Shown piece by piece: positions 46,701 to 54,356 of a stretch of 54,426 nt of DNA; within the stretch, counting starts at the first letter, position 1; each line of letters opens with the position of its first letter. Both the position numbers and the translations under genes were made by a program. Below the pieces are notes generated by a model. It was not told the DNA's origin, ran no database searches, and saw nothing but the letters and a program-made list of their open reading frames with translations. Origin of the DNA: an uncultured Thalassotalea sp. (lineage in GTDB: Bacteria; Pseudomonadota; Gammaproteobacteria; Enterobacterales; Alteromonadaceae); contig CANMZP010000030.1 of the NCBI GenBank assembly GCA_947502355.1, forward strand, positions 1 through 54,426, read 5' to 3'.

Positions 46701-47309
46701 CTAAAAGAAGCAATTTCCGCTATAAATTCAGGTGCTGAAGTAACCGTTGGAGCGACTACATACGGGATAAAAGAATCAGGAGAAATAGGAGATAATTCTA
46801 ATGGGGCAGGCAGCGATGAAAAATCTTATTTCTTATATGCTGTAGAGTACCTTGTACCGGGTTATGATGTAGGGGCTTGTATATTTGGTAGTTGCTCCAA
46901 GTCTGAATGGACTTGGGCTGTGGTGACTGTCATCCCCATTGCCAAAGCTGTAAAGCTTGGGAAAAAAGGGGTTGACTCTTTTAGTTATACGACTAAAGTC
47001 TCTAAGAGAAAAACTCATGGTCACCACTCAGATCCCAAATTCATGGGGGGTAAAAAGAAACAGCCTTTAACCAATTTGGATGTACAGTTACACAAAGAAC
47101 TACACAAAGATATGAATGATTTCCTGAAGAATAAAACTGACGACTTCGGGAATCATATGAGGCCTCAAAGAGGGAACAGTGGTCAAAAAATTAGACAAAA
47201 CTTTACACGACAAGAACGGTTGGACGCTCTTCAAGAATTTTATCGTGGCCCAGGTGCTAAATATAAAGATGCAGCTGCCGACTTCTTTAAACAACATCCG
47301 GATTTATAG
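43734..47309 (+). CDS. Rhs-repeat toxin, C-terminal part with nuclease-like tip
   Basis: A GTG at 43734 is the first likely start after the in-frame TGA, but the homologous frame begins at 43584, so this 1191-codon piece is probably the rest of the upstream protein. It contains YD/Rhs repeats (YTYDNYTGRKTN, FTYDGVGNLTS, TYDSLGREKTQS) and the Rhs core (DHLGSIEKIVDENG, GRVYDPLLGRFLSPD, RYTYVFNNPMAFYDPSGY). After the core the sequence is variable, as in polymorphic toxins, and ends in a tip near residue 1094: THGHHSDPKFMGG, then PLTNLDVQLHKELHKDMN. This H-rich pattern resembles HNH/endonuclease VII-type toxin tips (GHH/LHH-like). DNA or RNA cleavage is inferred. Its stop lies 2 bp before the next gene. 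Confidence 0.85.
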   Translation: MKETYVSQSFDTDGFVNYQTTTQTISNSGTPAENAGVWGKFNQISTGSQLRKTIINSTLSNSISTTNWLIGFETYNRIRKHNQSNSLHQDITNRTTRYGSTNLIGTLTKFENDPDLELTKTYQYSNSGLVTNVETSGQHIESNSVQITNFQYGRFPSRTVNDLGHVNQYTYDLSTGHKISETDPNNFTATTKVNGLGQITQTTDHLGVTSKQTRFFCSNTCPSYAQYSNVFESDVTPTKVIYFDALGREIETKVKGVDGQWIYKTHQFNSHGHLWRESQPHYSGNAAFTTYTYDNYTGRKTNIAYNNGGSLSLSYSYNSSYGGTRVKQTRYIKNHLGSSLGSQTKYIYHNRLGEVVNVTEAYGSPEQVTSTFTYDGVGNLTSTVVNGSLTVSAEFDDAGNRTLLVDPSVGTVSTKYNARNQARWESDNSGQITTTTYDSLGREKTQSSNDGVQYTYYDPLYNIGGINYQLFDDALSGYSHKQQYYFHSTGLLKQKTTQIDVSGFSRRYYYQYWNYDTYGRLNEQTAANGFKTVYKYNNENHLFAIEDFSGNRLKEIFTTDAFGNPIDTQLGEQITVVKNTNITTGILEAVYSTNHHGTLQNNNYDWQTNGVLESRTNHQLGYTEYFEYDNLNRLENAKIQSGSVIKRQLRTSFDVYGNITNKDTIIGSGSDVNGYIYGQNGASKNAVTYAQVNGVSQNLSYDLNGQITRYDSTSNNDDKWLDWNSRGKPVRITRGISHSNYQAQDNFAYGINGSRYYRKSSWKDKNGILKTEHTFYIGSDEDVITNEAIGITSIKRANYGFMVVNKKTLSSGSVQIAKSYLLSDHLGSIEKIVDENGYYVNRAYDPYGERRDANWLGVVTAIELIANAGEYSLPSRIGYTGHEHLDGTGLIHMNGRVYDPLLGRFLSPDLLIQAPYFSQSYNRYTYVFNNPMAFYDPSGYAGTSNQVGQTETGLIKEDNDDAKPKTVVIQYIDENGNVTSEREVAKGEGLKEAISAINSGAEVTVGATTYGIKESGEIGDNSNGAGSDEKSYFLYAVEYLVPGYDVGACIFGSCSKSEWTWAVVTVIPIAKAVKLGKKGVDSFSYTTKVSKRKTHGHHSDPKFMGGKKKQPLTNLDVQLHKELHKDMNDFLKNKTDDFGNHMRPQRGNSGQKIRQNFTRQERLDALQEFYRGPGAKYKDAAADFFKQHPDL

Positions 47310-47311
47310 TT

Positions 47312-47857
47312 ATGACAAACTATGCAATATTTTCAGCAGACGCTGATATCGACTATTACAATGATGCACCTGAAGAGCTTTTTTGCTCTTCATGTGGTTC
47401 TTACATCAGTTCTAAATCATATTTTCCCAGTGAATTGATGGTGAAAAGCTTAAAGAAGGATTTTAGCTATAGTTACGATGGACAATTAATTTTAAGTCGT
47501 AAAGCAAAGGTGTTTTTAGAAGAAAATTCCTCGACTGAACTTAGGTTTCATAAAGTTAACTCTACTCCTGAAGCCTTTGTAATCGAGGCTCTTGGAAAAG
47601 CAATATTTGACTCTGAAAAAAGAAAAACTCGTTTTATTAGCAAATGTGACATGTGTGGGAAGTTTGAAAGCATTGTTGGTTCTACACCTCCTTTTTTGAA
47701 AAACTCTTGTGAGATAGAGCAAATGGGGGTGTATTTCACGGATATTCAATTTGGAAGTGGTAAAGAAAAGTCGCCGTTAATAATTGTTGGTGAAAAGCTA
47801 GGCAAAATGTTGAAGAAAGCATTCAAAGAGATTGATTTAGAGGAAGTGAGGGGCTAA
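47312..47857 (+). CDS. Double-CXXCG candidate immunity protein
   Basis: A 181-residue cytosolic protein with two zinc-knuckle-like motifs, CSSCG (residues about 25-29) and CDMCG (about 112-116), spaced as in the Gmx_para_CXXCG (double-CXXCG) family. Members of this family are often found next to polymorphic toxins. It starts 2 bp after the Rhs stop codon, so translation is probably coupled, and it should neutralise the H-rich tip. There is no signal peptide, as expected for an immunity protein acting on an internal nuclease. The family assignment is from memory. Confidence 0.75.
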   Translation: MTNYAIFSADADIDYYNDAPEELFCSSCGSYISSKSYFPSELMVKSLKKDFSYSYDGQLILSRKAKVFLEENSSTELRFHKVNSTPEAFVIEALGKAIFDSEKRKTRFISKCDMCGKFESIVGSTPPFLKNSCEIEQMGVYFTDIQFGSGKEKSPLIIVGEKLGKMLKKAFKEIDLEEVRG

Positions 47858-48029
47858 GGCCGAGATTTAATGTTACCAAGAGTGGAAACGAAATTCTAAA
47901 AGGAGCTTCAAATCCAAAAGTAAGAGTAGTAATTGAGCGTGGAAAACAAGCTCATAAAAACTTGAAGATAAGTCAGCTTCTAAAGGCTGGGATCCGAAAC
48001 CACACCTTAGAGGAAGTAATAACTTATAG
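47858..48029 (+). pseudogene. Orphan toxin-tip fragment, frameshifted
   Basis: Immediately after the immunity gene a short frame reads GNEILKGASNPKVRVVIERG and then KQAHKN. A one-base shift at the A-run 47956-47960 restores LEDKSASKGWDPKPHLRGSN before a stop at 48027. This joins to a coherent segment typical of the N-terminal part of PD-(D/E)XK-like polymorphic toxin tips (NPKV, RGKQAHK, GWDPKP). The catalytic remainder is missing. It has no Rhs core of its own, so it is a displaced, decayed alternative tip. Confidence 0.6.
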
Positions 48030-48651
48030 CTGTAATTTAATGCTACAAATGGACACATATAGGACTTTTATAAGTCGATAATCCCCCTTTCAGCTATGAA
48101 AGCGGCAAATTTGTGAACGCTGGTAAGAAAGCGCTAATATTTGCATTTGACTTCACAAAAGCAAATGTCGGCTTTTAGCTAATTGCAATCATAATTTAAT
48201 TATCAATCCTAATGAAATATTTTATCGGACAAATTATAGTTAGTGAAGCAAGCTAGAGCGTCTGCTATCGAGAAAAAGTGAATCCATTCAGAAATACACT
48301 TGAGGAGCCGCTTCTCGCTCCAAACAGACATTAACCTCACAGAACCAAGCTGTCAACTTAAAGCCTGTTTGTAATCTGAAAACGTAATAACTCAAACCTA
48401 CGTTTAATGTGTAAATCAGTAGGCGGTGCAATCTCAAAGATCCTAGTTTCCCCCATCACTCCCCCCCTACGCCTTGTCACCTCAGGAGGTTATTTAGCAT
48501 TTTTGTATCTTAACTGGACGCAACGAAAAACCTCACAGTCCTTTAATACAAAGGCTCACAGCCGAACGACTTACAATAACTCTAAGATAGGGCTAAAGAA
48601 TGTGATTATAGGATAACCCCAAAAATTCAAGACAAATGAGCTTGGGATTGT
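48030..48651. other. Non-coding island segment
   Basis: About 620 bp without a supportable gene. A 69-codon frame at 48407-48616 has no ribosome site and no recognisable product. The region is probably residue of former toxin or immunity modules. Confidence 0.5.
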
Positions 48652-49581
48652 TCACCCTGTATATGTATCAAACGTACCATAAAGCATTTTTTCTTTCATG
48701 GCCTTGTTTTCTTTGTTTTGTTCGACTTTATGGATAGGCAAGGTAAAATCATATTCAATCGAACCCTTTCCAATAATCTGGCCATATTGGGCAAGCAGTC
48801 CAGTTGCAATAACACCACCAACCTTGAAAAAGGTTTCATAAACCTCATTTACTAAGCTTTCTCGAAGGGCGGCATCATTATGGTTTATCATATGATTGAC
48901 ATCGTACCCCAATCTATTCAATTCCATTGACAAGACTTGGTTAGAATCAACTCCACCAAAAGAATAGCCATTTAATTGCTTTTTCGTACTAATAACAAAA
49001 TTGAATTCTTTTATCAGCAACTTGATATCATATCTTTCCCTACAAATTGCTTTAAAGTTATCATCGGTAATTGCCTCACCAATTGGAACAGAGCTCTTAC
49101 TTGTGAAAGGATAAGGTAAGTTAGACAGCTCTCTGTTCACTGTTTCAGGAGCAATCATCAGATTCGACGCGGTTAAGCAACCAATTTTTCCGTCACATTG
49201 CTTGACGGGATCAATATGGCACAACTGGTAATCATATTTTTTAGTAACCTTCTCTCCTTCAAAAGATAAGCCCTTAGCGTGAACATATTTTTTCCACAAA
49301 TGTATTAAATCACGCAGGTCTGCTGTATCTTCTGGTATCGAGTTTTGGCATTGACGTTTGAATGCATAACGTAACCACTGTCCAAAGCTCGAATCGAAGA
49401 AACGGTAATCGATCCACTTTTCATGACATTCTTGACATATTTTTTTAGGGCTTTTCCTTTTTTGATTAGTTATAGGATTTGTAGTTATTGCTTTTTGTCT
49501 GCGTTTACCGCACTTCTCACAGGTTACTCTGAGAGGTTTTCTAGTCTTTTTAGGTTTTCTGGGTTTTGACAAACTTGGCAT
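48652..49581 (-). CDS. HNH-like zinc-finger protein
   Basis: A 309-residue basic protein, unknown. The start at 49581 (MPSLSKPRKPKKTRKP) is preferred; an in-frame ATG at 49629 adds 16 residues. The N-terminus is highly basic, then a zinc knuckle CEKCGKR paired with CQECHEKW. In the middle is CHIDPVKQ..CDGKIGCLTASNLMIAPETVNREL, which fits an HNH-type core (His, then Asn in SNL, then Asn). The last third has a helical region (GVIATGLLAQYGQIIGKG). It is next to the integrase on the same strand. An island-encoded DNA-binding or nuclease function is plausible. No named family is recognised. Confidence 0.6.
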   Translation of the reverse strand: MPSLSKPRKPKKTRKPLRVTCEKCGKRRQKAITTNPITNQKRKSPKKICQECHEKWIDYRFFDSSFGQWLRYAFKRQCQNSIPEDTADLRDLIHLWKKYVHAKGLSFEGEKVTKKYDYQLCHIDPVKQCDGKIGCLTASNLMIAPETVNRELSNLPYPFTSKSSVPIGEAITDDNFKAICRERYDIKLLIKEFNFVISTKKQLNGYSFGGVDSNQVLSMELNRLGYDVNHMINHNDAALRESLVNEVYETFFKVGGVIATGLLAQYGQIIGKGSIEYDFTLPIHKVEQNKENKAMKEKMLYGTFDTYTG

Positions 49582-49891
49582 AATGACTGGATACTTATTG
49601 CGAAAATTAAAGATGCAGAAGTCTAGCAATCAGATACTGACTTTGGAAGTGAGCCAAATTGGACTTGCAAGTCTTTTTAGACTTATAATTCACTGTATAT
49701 AAACATAAAAAAACCAAGGCTAGATATACAACAAAAGCAGATAAACCATAATCTTACCTTGAAACAGTGATCAAATATCAGCCCCAAAAATAATTTCTAG
49801 CAATCTAAATCAAAGCATTTCGCACAACAAAAAAGAACGAAAAGATTCAGTTCATACACTGATAATTTACAGGTATGCACACTAAAACAAC

Positions 49892-51601
49892 CTACCAAAG
49901 CTTATCGATTCTAAGTCTAGGTAAAGAATCTATTGCATTTTGTTTAGTTTTCAATTCTACACTCCCGTACCGATCCCCTTCAGTTCTTGGAGCATGCCCT
50001 GTTATGGAGTCAATAACGCTATCTTCTATACCTAAGCCACGCATTGTTGTCTTTATAGAATGCCTGAAGGCATGGGAAGGTTGATCAATAGTAACACCTA
50101 CTCGATTGATTATTTTACGCCACCACTTACCAAATGCTGAGGACTTACTACCATAGGTACCCACAGGGATTTCAGGGAACAACCAATCATTGCAGGTTTT
50201 CACGTAAGCCATAAAATCAAGCTCTAAGACATGTTTAGGAACGGGTACATGCCTTAACGAGGAATCGGTTTTTACGCTCTGCCCTTCACCTCGACGTACG
50301 TTTAAATAGTAAATTCCATCTTCTGAAAAGCCTACATTTGATTTATGTAATTGTGCAATTTCGTTCAACCGTGCACCAGTGTAATAACATAAAATAGGGA
50401 TCCAAAAGCAGGCCAACCCATAGGGCTTTTCAGTGGAGCTATCATGGAATACTTCATCTTGGAAAATACGGGCAATATCCCGTTCAGAGTACCCCTTACT
50501 CTTTCCAACATCTGTTTTCTTGGCAGATTGATTGATACGCACACCTTGAACAGGATTTGTAGTTAACAACCCAACCTCAACTGCGTAAGTAAAGACAGTG
50601 GATAATTGCCTTAAAAAGTTCTTAACCGTTGAATTTGAGCGTACCTCCAAGCCTTCAGCTTTTGCTAACTCGATCTGCTTTTCTACACTCAGGTTTCTAA
50701 TGCAAGCTTTCTTAGAGCGGGGCATTTGATATAAGGTATCTCGAAACTGAACTACTTGATTACGTGTTATCTTGCTTATGTCCATATCCCCAACCACAGC
50801 AATAAAAAGGTCTACCTTTGATGAAGTTTCATCTAAAGTCTTAGCACGACTTAACGAGCCTTTGTGTTTTATGGTTTCGGATTTAACAAACTGCTTTACA
50901 ACTAAAGAGATTGGATTCTTTACAGTATTTTGTTCAGGTACTTTAGTTTGTAACGAAGAGGACAAGTTCTGCTCTGCGAGGACTGCTTTAATCGGTTCAA
51001 AGCTCCAGTTGTTATTAAATCTAGCTCGACATACGGACTCTAAACGATATATATAAGGGTAAAATGAAACAGCTAGAGAAACTAAGGCCTTACTGCCTTC
51101 AGGAGCAACTATCCCTTCAATATCAAGCTGCTCAGTAATTTCATCTTTAAGCTCACTTGCTAAGGCATCTAACTGCTCAGGGGTTGCACGCTCTATTTCA
51201 CTTTCAGATATTGGCAATGTATCTGATAAGCCAAATGAATCAACAATGGTTTCACCATCTCGTTCAACACGCTTTATGGTTAGAATCCTTTTGAAATCTC
51301 CAGTCCTTTCTATATAGTCTTTTAGGCGCAAATACCAACGTTCAGCAATGATTGCACAATCTTTCTGATCAAGTTCAACACAGCCCTTCCCTGAGAGTTT
51401 CAGCTCTGCCAGTTGAATCTGTTGTTGAGCATCCGCTAAGCATTGTGGGTACTTTAACTTAGCCTCATTGCGCTCTTTGGTTCTTAAGGATGTCTTAAAC
51501 TCTCTCTTACCAATGATTGGTCTAAGATGCTTGGGAACGGCCATTCTGAAATAATAGATGCCGGAATTGGGGTGCTTAGTAAACGTAGCCATAATACTCA
51601 T
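49892..51601 (-). CDS. Tyrosine integrase, DUF6538-type N-terminus
   Basis: Site-specific recombinase responsible for the island. It starts at 51601 (MSIMATFTKHPNSGIYYFRM) or at 51592 (MATFTKHP); the frame is open further up through the tRNA gene, which is coincidence. The N-terminal DUF6538-like segment (YFRMAVPKHLRPIIGKREFKTSL) is followed by a core-binding domain and the catalytic domain: YYTGARLNEIAQL (Arg), HAFRHSIKTTMRG (HxxR), ITGHAPRTEGDRYGS (His and nucleophile Tyr). It is in the same direction as tRNA-Ser and 95 bp behind it, so it may be transcribed from the tRNA promoter now that the terminator is displaced. Confidence 0.93.
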   Translation of the reverse strand: MSIMATFTKHPNSGIYYFRMAVPKHLRPIIGKREFKTSLRTKERNEAKLKYPQCLADAQQQIQLAELKLSGKGCVELDQKDCAIIAERWYLRLKDYIERTGDFKRILTIKRVERDGETIVDSFGLSDTLPISESEIERATPEQLDALASELKDEITEQLDIEGIVAPEGSKALVSLAVSFYPYIYRLESVCRARFNNNWSFEPIKAVLAEQNLSSSLQTKVPEQNTVKNPISLVVKQFVKSETIKHKGSLSRAKTLDETSSKVDLFIAVVGDMDISKITRNQVVQFRDTLYQMPRSKKACIRNLSVEKQIELAKAEGLEVRSNSTVKNFLRQLSTVFTYAVEVGLLTTNPVQGVRINQSAKKTDVGKSKGYSERDIARIFQDEVFHDSSTEKPYGLACFWIPILCYYTGARLNEIAQLHKSNVGFSEDGIYYLNVRRGEGQSVKTDSSLRHVPVPKHVLELDFMAYVKTCNDWLFPEIPVGTYGSKSSAFGKWWRKIINRVGVTIDQPSHAFRHSIKTTMRGLGIEDSVIDSITGHAPRTEGDRYGSVELKTKQNAIDSLPRLRIDKLW

Positions 51602-51695
51602 TTGTACCAACCCTTTGTACCAGTTGGCAGCTACAAGTTTAGGCCATAACCCCAGAAATAACAAAGCCCTGCGTGATGCAAGGCTCTGAGAGAAG

Positions 51696-51728
51696 ATGGC
51701 GGTGACGGAGAGATTCGAACTCTCGAAA
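51696..51728. repeat. Island attachment site, right (inside tRNA-Ser)
   Basis: The 33-bp segment identical to 39611-39643. It covers the 3' end of tRNA-Ser including the T arm, acceptor strand and CCA, so the tRNA stays intact after integration. Confidence 0.92.
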
Positions 51729-51784
51729 GGTTGCCCTTTACACACTTTCCAGGCGTGCTCCTTCAGCCACTCGGACACGTCACC
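51697..51784 (-). tRNA. tRNA-Ser (GGA)
   Basis: 88 nt, minus strand. Acceptor stem GGTGACG / CGTCACC, discriminator G and encoded CCA. The anticodon loop CTGGAAA gives anticodon GGA. A long variable arm (AAAGGGCAACCTTT) and the T arm GAGAGTTCGAATCTCTC mark it as a class II serine tRNA. It hosts the island at its 3' end. Confidence 0.97.
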
Positions 51785-52047
51785 TAAATCTGATTGTAGA
51801 AGAATTTTATATCGTGTTTCTTTTCACGTTTGGTAATTTGGCTGAGCACGCCAGGCGTGTTTAATACCTTGGCAGCCACTCGGACACGTCACCTAAATTT
51901 GAATTGTTGGTTATTTTAATATCGTGTTTTCTTCACGTTTGGTGTTAGGCTGAGCACGCCTAGCGTGATATTCACCTTGGCAGCCACTCGGACACGTCAC
52001 CTAAATTTGAATTGTTGGTTATTTTTACGTGTTGTCTTCACATACAG
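51785..52047 (-). repeat. Tandem repeats carrying tRNA-Ser 5' ends
   Basis: Upstream of tRNA-Ser (minus strand) an approximately 108-109-bp unit occurs twice (51785-51893, 51894-52001) plus a partial third (to about 52047). Each full unit starts, on the minus strand, with the first 21 bases of tRNA-Ser (5' ends at 51893 and 52001), then CCAAGG. A hairpin follows (CACGCCTGGCGTG in one copy, CACGCTAGGCGTG in the other) enclosed by GGCTG / CAGCC. An A+T-rich spacer ends the unit. The 3' half of the tRNA is absent, so these are not functional tRNAs. Confidence 0.85.
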
Positions 52048-52181
52048 ATAAGTCTCTGTAACGAGGGCGTATCTTAGGGAATTATGCCTTAGGACGCAAG
52101 TGCAAATAAGCAATTACTTGTTTATTTGCACATTATTTCGGCAATTAATATGCGATTTTATAAAGTGGATTGTTAATCGCT

Positions 52182-52946
52182 TTATAAACGCTTAAAAGTT
52201 ACCTTATATTCACCAATTCCCTGGTAAATAATATGTGTTTCTTTATTAAATTCAACTTCGACAATACCGGCATAAGAGCCTGTGGTAATGGCTTCTCCTG
52301 CTTTAAAGGTTGTGCCGCGTTTACTCATAAAGTCGATTAACCAATACACTGGGGCTTGTGGAAACTCATTAGGGTGAACACCATTAAATTCTTGTGTTTT
52401 CCCCTCTTGCGTTAAGGAAAGTTGAATTTTGCTGGCAGAGAAAGCGGCTTCTCTTTCAATTTTAGGGCCAAGATATAAGCCTTGGTTCACTAAACAGTCG
52501 GCTAGACCTTCCGAGAATTGTGCACCACTGTCTTTTACAAAGCGCTTTTGCATAAGTTCTAGCGCCATATGGCAGTCGCCGATAGCCGACTCGATTTCTT
52601 GATTGGTATAGCCTTCTTTTCTGGCAGGTAAGTCTTGCGCTAAAACAAATACTATCTCAGGTTCGATGGCTACTTTGCCCTCTTCCGGCATTAAAAAACA
52701 TTCAGCACCGGATTGTACCGTATCGGAAAATATTGGTGCGACAATGGTGTTTTCTCCCAGAGGTAATAAACACTTCCAACCACCCACATGATCTGTGCGT
52801 TGTTTGATCATTTCCTGATGAATTAACAAAGCATCATCAATTGAGTTTGCTCGTAATGACGCTTCTAGGCGTTCATTTTTGTTTGTTGATAAGCGCAAGT
52901 TCAGAAGATGTTGTGCCGCTTTTGAGTAGTCCATTGGTTTATTCAT
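52182..52946 (-). CDS. 2-keto-4-pentenoate hydratase-like (FAH superfamily)
   Basis: A 254-residue cytosolic protein of the MhpD/TesE hydratase clade of the fumarylacetoacetate hydrolase superfamily, which adds water to 2-hydroxypenta-2,4-dienoate in meta-cleavage pathways or acts as a related decarboxylase. The start at 52946 (MNKPMDYSKAAQHLL) is preferred over 52994, which adds 16 residues without a motif. The metal-site pattern is visible: AIEPEIVFVLAQDLP, the conserved helix AIGDCHMALELMQKRF, LYLGPKI, the loop GVHPNEFPQAPVYWLIDF, AGEAITTGSYAG and VEFNKETHIIYQG. No aromatic degradation genes are adjacent, so the true substrate is uncertain. It lies downstream of nadA behind a terminator. 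Confidence 0.85.
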   Translation of the reverse strand: MNKPMDYSKAAQHLLNLRLSTNKNERLEASLRANSIDDALLIHQEMIKQRTDHVGGWKCLLPLGENTIVAPIFSDTVQSGAECFLMPEEGKVAIEPEIVFVLAQDLPARKEGYTNQEIESAIGDCHMALELMQKRFVKDSGAQFSEGLADCLVNQGLYLGPKIEREAAFSASKIQLSLTQEGKTQEFNGVHPNEFPQAPVYWLIDFMSKRGTTFKAGEAITTGSYAGIVEVEFNKETHIIYQGIGEYKVTFKRL

Positions 52947-52983
52947 TGTTTTGGCTCTTAAAATATAGAATTTGGGGCATAAA

Positions 52984-53017
52984 AAAATGCGCAAACTTTT
53001 GATAATTTGCGCATTTT
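52984..53017 (-). terminator. Terminator of nadA
   Basis: AAAATGCGCAAA / TTTGCGCATTTT is a perfect 12-bp stem with a 10-nt loop, followed on the minus strand by a T run. It lies 30 bp after the nadA stop codon. Confidence 0.88.
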
Positions 53018-53046
53018 ATTGGATTCTTTTTGCTACTGACTTAACA

Positions 53047-54087
53047 CTAACGTTTTAACGAAGCATTAAAGTCTAGCATGCGATTAAGCGACTTGAGCGC
53101 GCCTTCACGCAAACTCATATCAACAAACACCTCACGACCCTCTGGGTCAATTAATGATTCGTAAATCGCTTGTAGGCCGTTCATAGCCATCCATGGACAG
53201 TGAGCACAACTTCTACATGTTGCGCCTTCACCTGCGGTAGGGGCTTCAAAGAATTCTTTCTCTGGGCAAAGCTGTTGCATTTTGTAAAAAATACCACGGT
53301 CGGTTGCTACGATGAATTTGTTGTTTGGCATTTCTTGAGCCGCTTTAATAAGCATACTCGTTGAACCTACCGCATCGGCTAAGTCTACCACCGAAGATGG
53401 TGATTCAGGGTGAACCAAAACGGCCGCATCTGGGTGCAAAGCTTTCATGTCTTTTAAGGCTTTGGTTTTAAACTCGTCGTGAACGATACACGCACCATCC
53501 CACATGATCATGTCGGCGTCGGTTTGCTTTTCGATGTATGCGCCTAAGTGTTTATCTGGACCCCAAAGGATTTTTTCGCCTTGGTCGTCTAAGTGCTCAA
53601 CAATTTCAAGTGCACATGATGAGGTTACAATCCAATCTGCACGTGCTTTAACTTCAGTTGACGTATTTGCATAAACAACGACAGTACGCTCTGGGTGTTG
53701 ATCACAAAATTTATTAAACTCATCAATAGGACAGCCTAAATCAAGTGAACATGTTGCTTCAAGCGTTGGCATAACCACGGTTTTTTCTGGCGTTAACACT
53801 TTGGCTGTTTCGCCCATAAACTTAACACCGGCTACCACTAAAGTGGTTGCGGGGTGTTGGTTACCAAAACGCGCCATTTCAAGCGAGTCGGCTACACAGC
53901 CACCCGTTTCTTCGGCTAGCGCCTGGATTTCTGGGTCGGTGTAGTAATGAGCAACTAATACGGCATCTTTTTCGATTAATAATGCTTTGATTTTAGATTT
54001 AAGCTCTACCTTTTCGGCGTCGTTTAACGGTTTTGGCTTAGCTGGAAAAGTATAATCAAAATTAACGGCTAACGTTGTTTCTAACAT
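53047..54087 (-). CDS. nadA: Quinolinate synthase A
   Basis: Condenses iminoaspartate with dihydroxyacetone phosphate to quinolinate in de novo NAD synthesis, using a [4Fe-4S] cluster. The 346 residues match the E. coli-type length. The three cluster cysteines are at positions expected from E. coli NadA: C113 (EATCSLDL), C200 (WDGACIVH) and C297 ([10 protein letters not shown]). Substrate-binding motifs are visible: [58 protein letters not shown] and ATDRGIF. It appears as a single gene with its own terminator. Cofactor and fold are known for the family. Confidence 0.97.
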   Translation of the reverse strand: MLETTLAVNFDYTFPAKPKPLNDAEKVELKSKIKALLIEKDAVLVAHYYTDPEIQALAEETGGCVADSLEMARFGNQHPATTLVVAGVKFMGETAKVLTPEKTVVMPTLEATCSLDLGCPIDEFNKFCDQHPERTVVVYANTSTEVKARADWIVTSSCALEIVEHLDDQGEKILWGPDKHLGAYIEKQTDADMIMWDGACIVHDEFKTKALKDMKALHPDAAVLVHPESPSSVVDLADAVGSTSMLIKAAQEMPNNKFIVATDRGIFYKMQQLCPEKEFFEAPTAGEGATCRSCAHCPWMAMNGLQAIYESLIDPEGREVFVDMSLREGALKSLNRMLDFNASLKR

Positions 54088-54262
54088 GCTTTATGACTCA
54101 TCTGAATATTCCCCTTGCCTCTAATAATGAATGCTCTTTACGGGCGTTGGGAGGGGTGAAATTTATTTGCCGGATATTATATGGGATCAGGGGTTAAAAA
54201 GCGAGAGAGGAGATTTTGACAATTATGGGGTGATTTTTTTAGGGGTTTAGGTTGTTAATTTA

Positions 54263-54326
54263 GTCGAATGAATTCGACTCTACGGTGGAGGGGCGGATTC
54301 GATTTTTGGTGAATTAGACTCTACGG
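54263..54326. repeat. Small intergenic repeat near tRNA-Lys
   Basis: GAATTCGACTCTACGG at 54270-54285 recurs as GAATTAGACTCTACGG at 54311-54326. The first copy overlaps the palindrome GTCGAA-TGAA-TTCGAC at 54263-54278. No gene lies here. The meaning is unknown. Confidence 0.4.
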
Positions 54327-54356
54327 GGTGAGAGATACAATAAAATGGGAAGAAAG

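Larger units (their letters stand above)
39611..51728. mobile_element. tRNA-Ser genomic island, about 12.1 kb
   Basis: The segment between two 33-bp direct repeats derived from the 3' end of tRNA-Ser(GGA). It has the classic plan of an integrative element: an integrase gene next to the intact tRNA, the repeated tRNA end at the far boundary, and accessory genes inside. Cargo from left to right: zinc-ribbon/TM/SEC-C protein, serine recombinase, SpvB-Rhs toxin (split), candidate immunity protein, toxin fragment, HNH-like protein, tyrosine integrase. No conjugation, phage structural or replication genes are visible, so it is not self-transmissible as seen. Confidence 0.92.

Noticed and set aside
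48407-48616. 69-codon open frame in the island
   Set aside because: No ribosome site, no family features, and it lies among apparent remnants.
51602-51778. Extended N-terminus of the integrase reading through tRNA-Ser
   Set aside because: The extra 59 codons lie largely in the tRNA gene and carry no domain. The family start (MATFTKHPNSGIYYFRM) is at 51601 or 51592.
51785-52047. CRISPR-like array
   Set aside because: Only two to three units of about 109 bp, and the repeated part is a tRNA 5' end. No cas genes are near.
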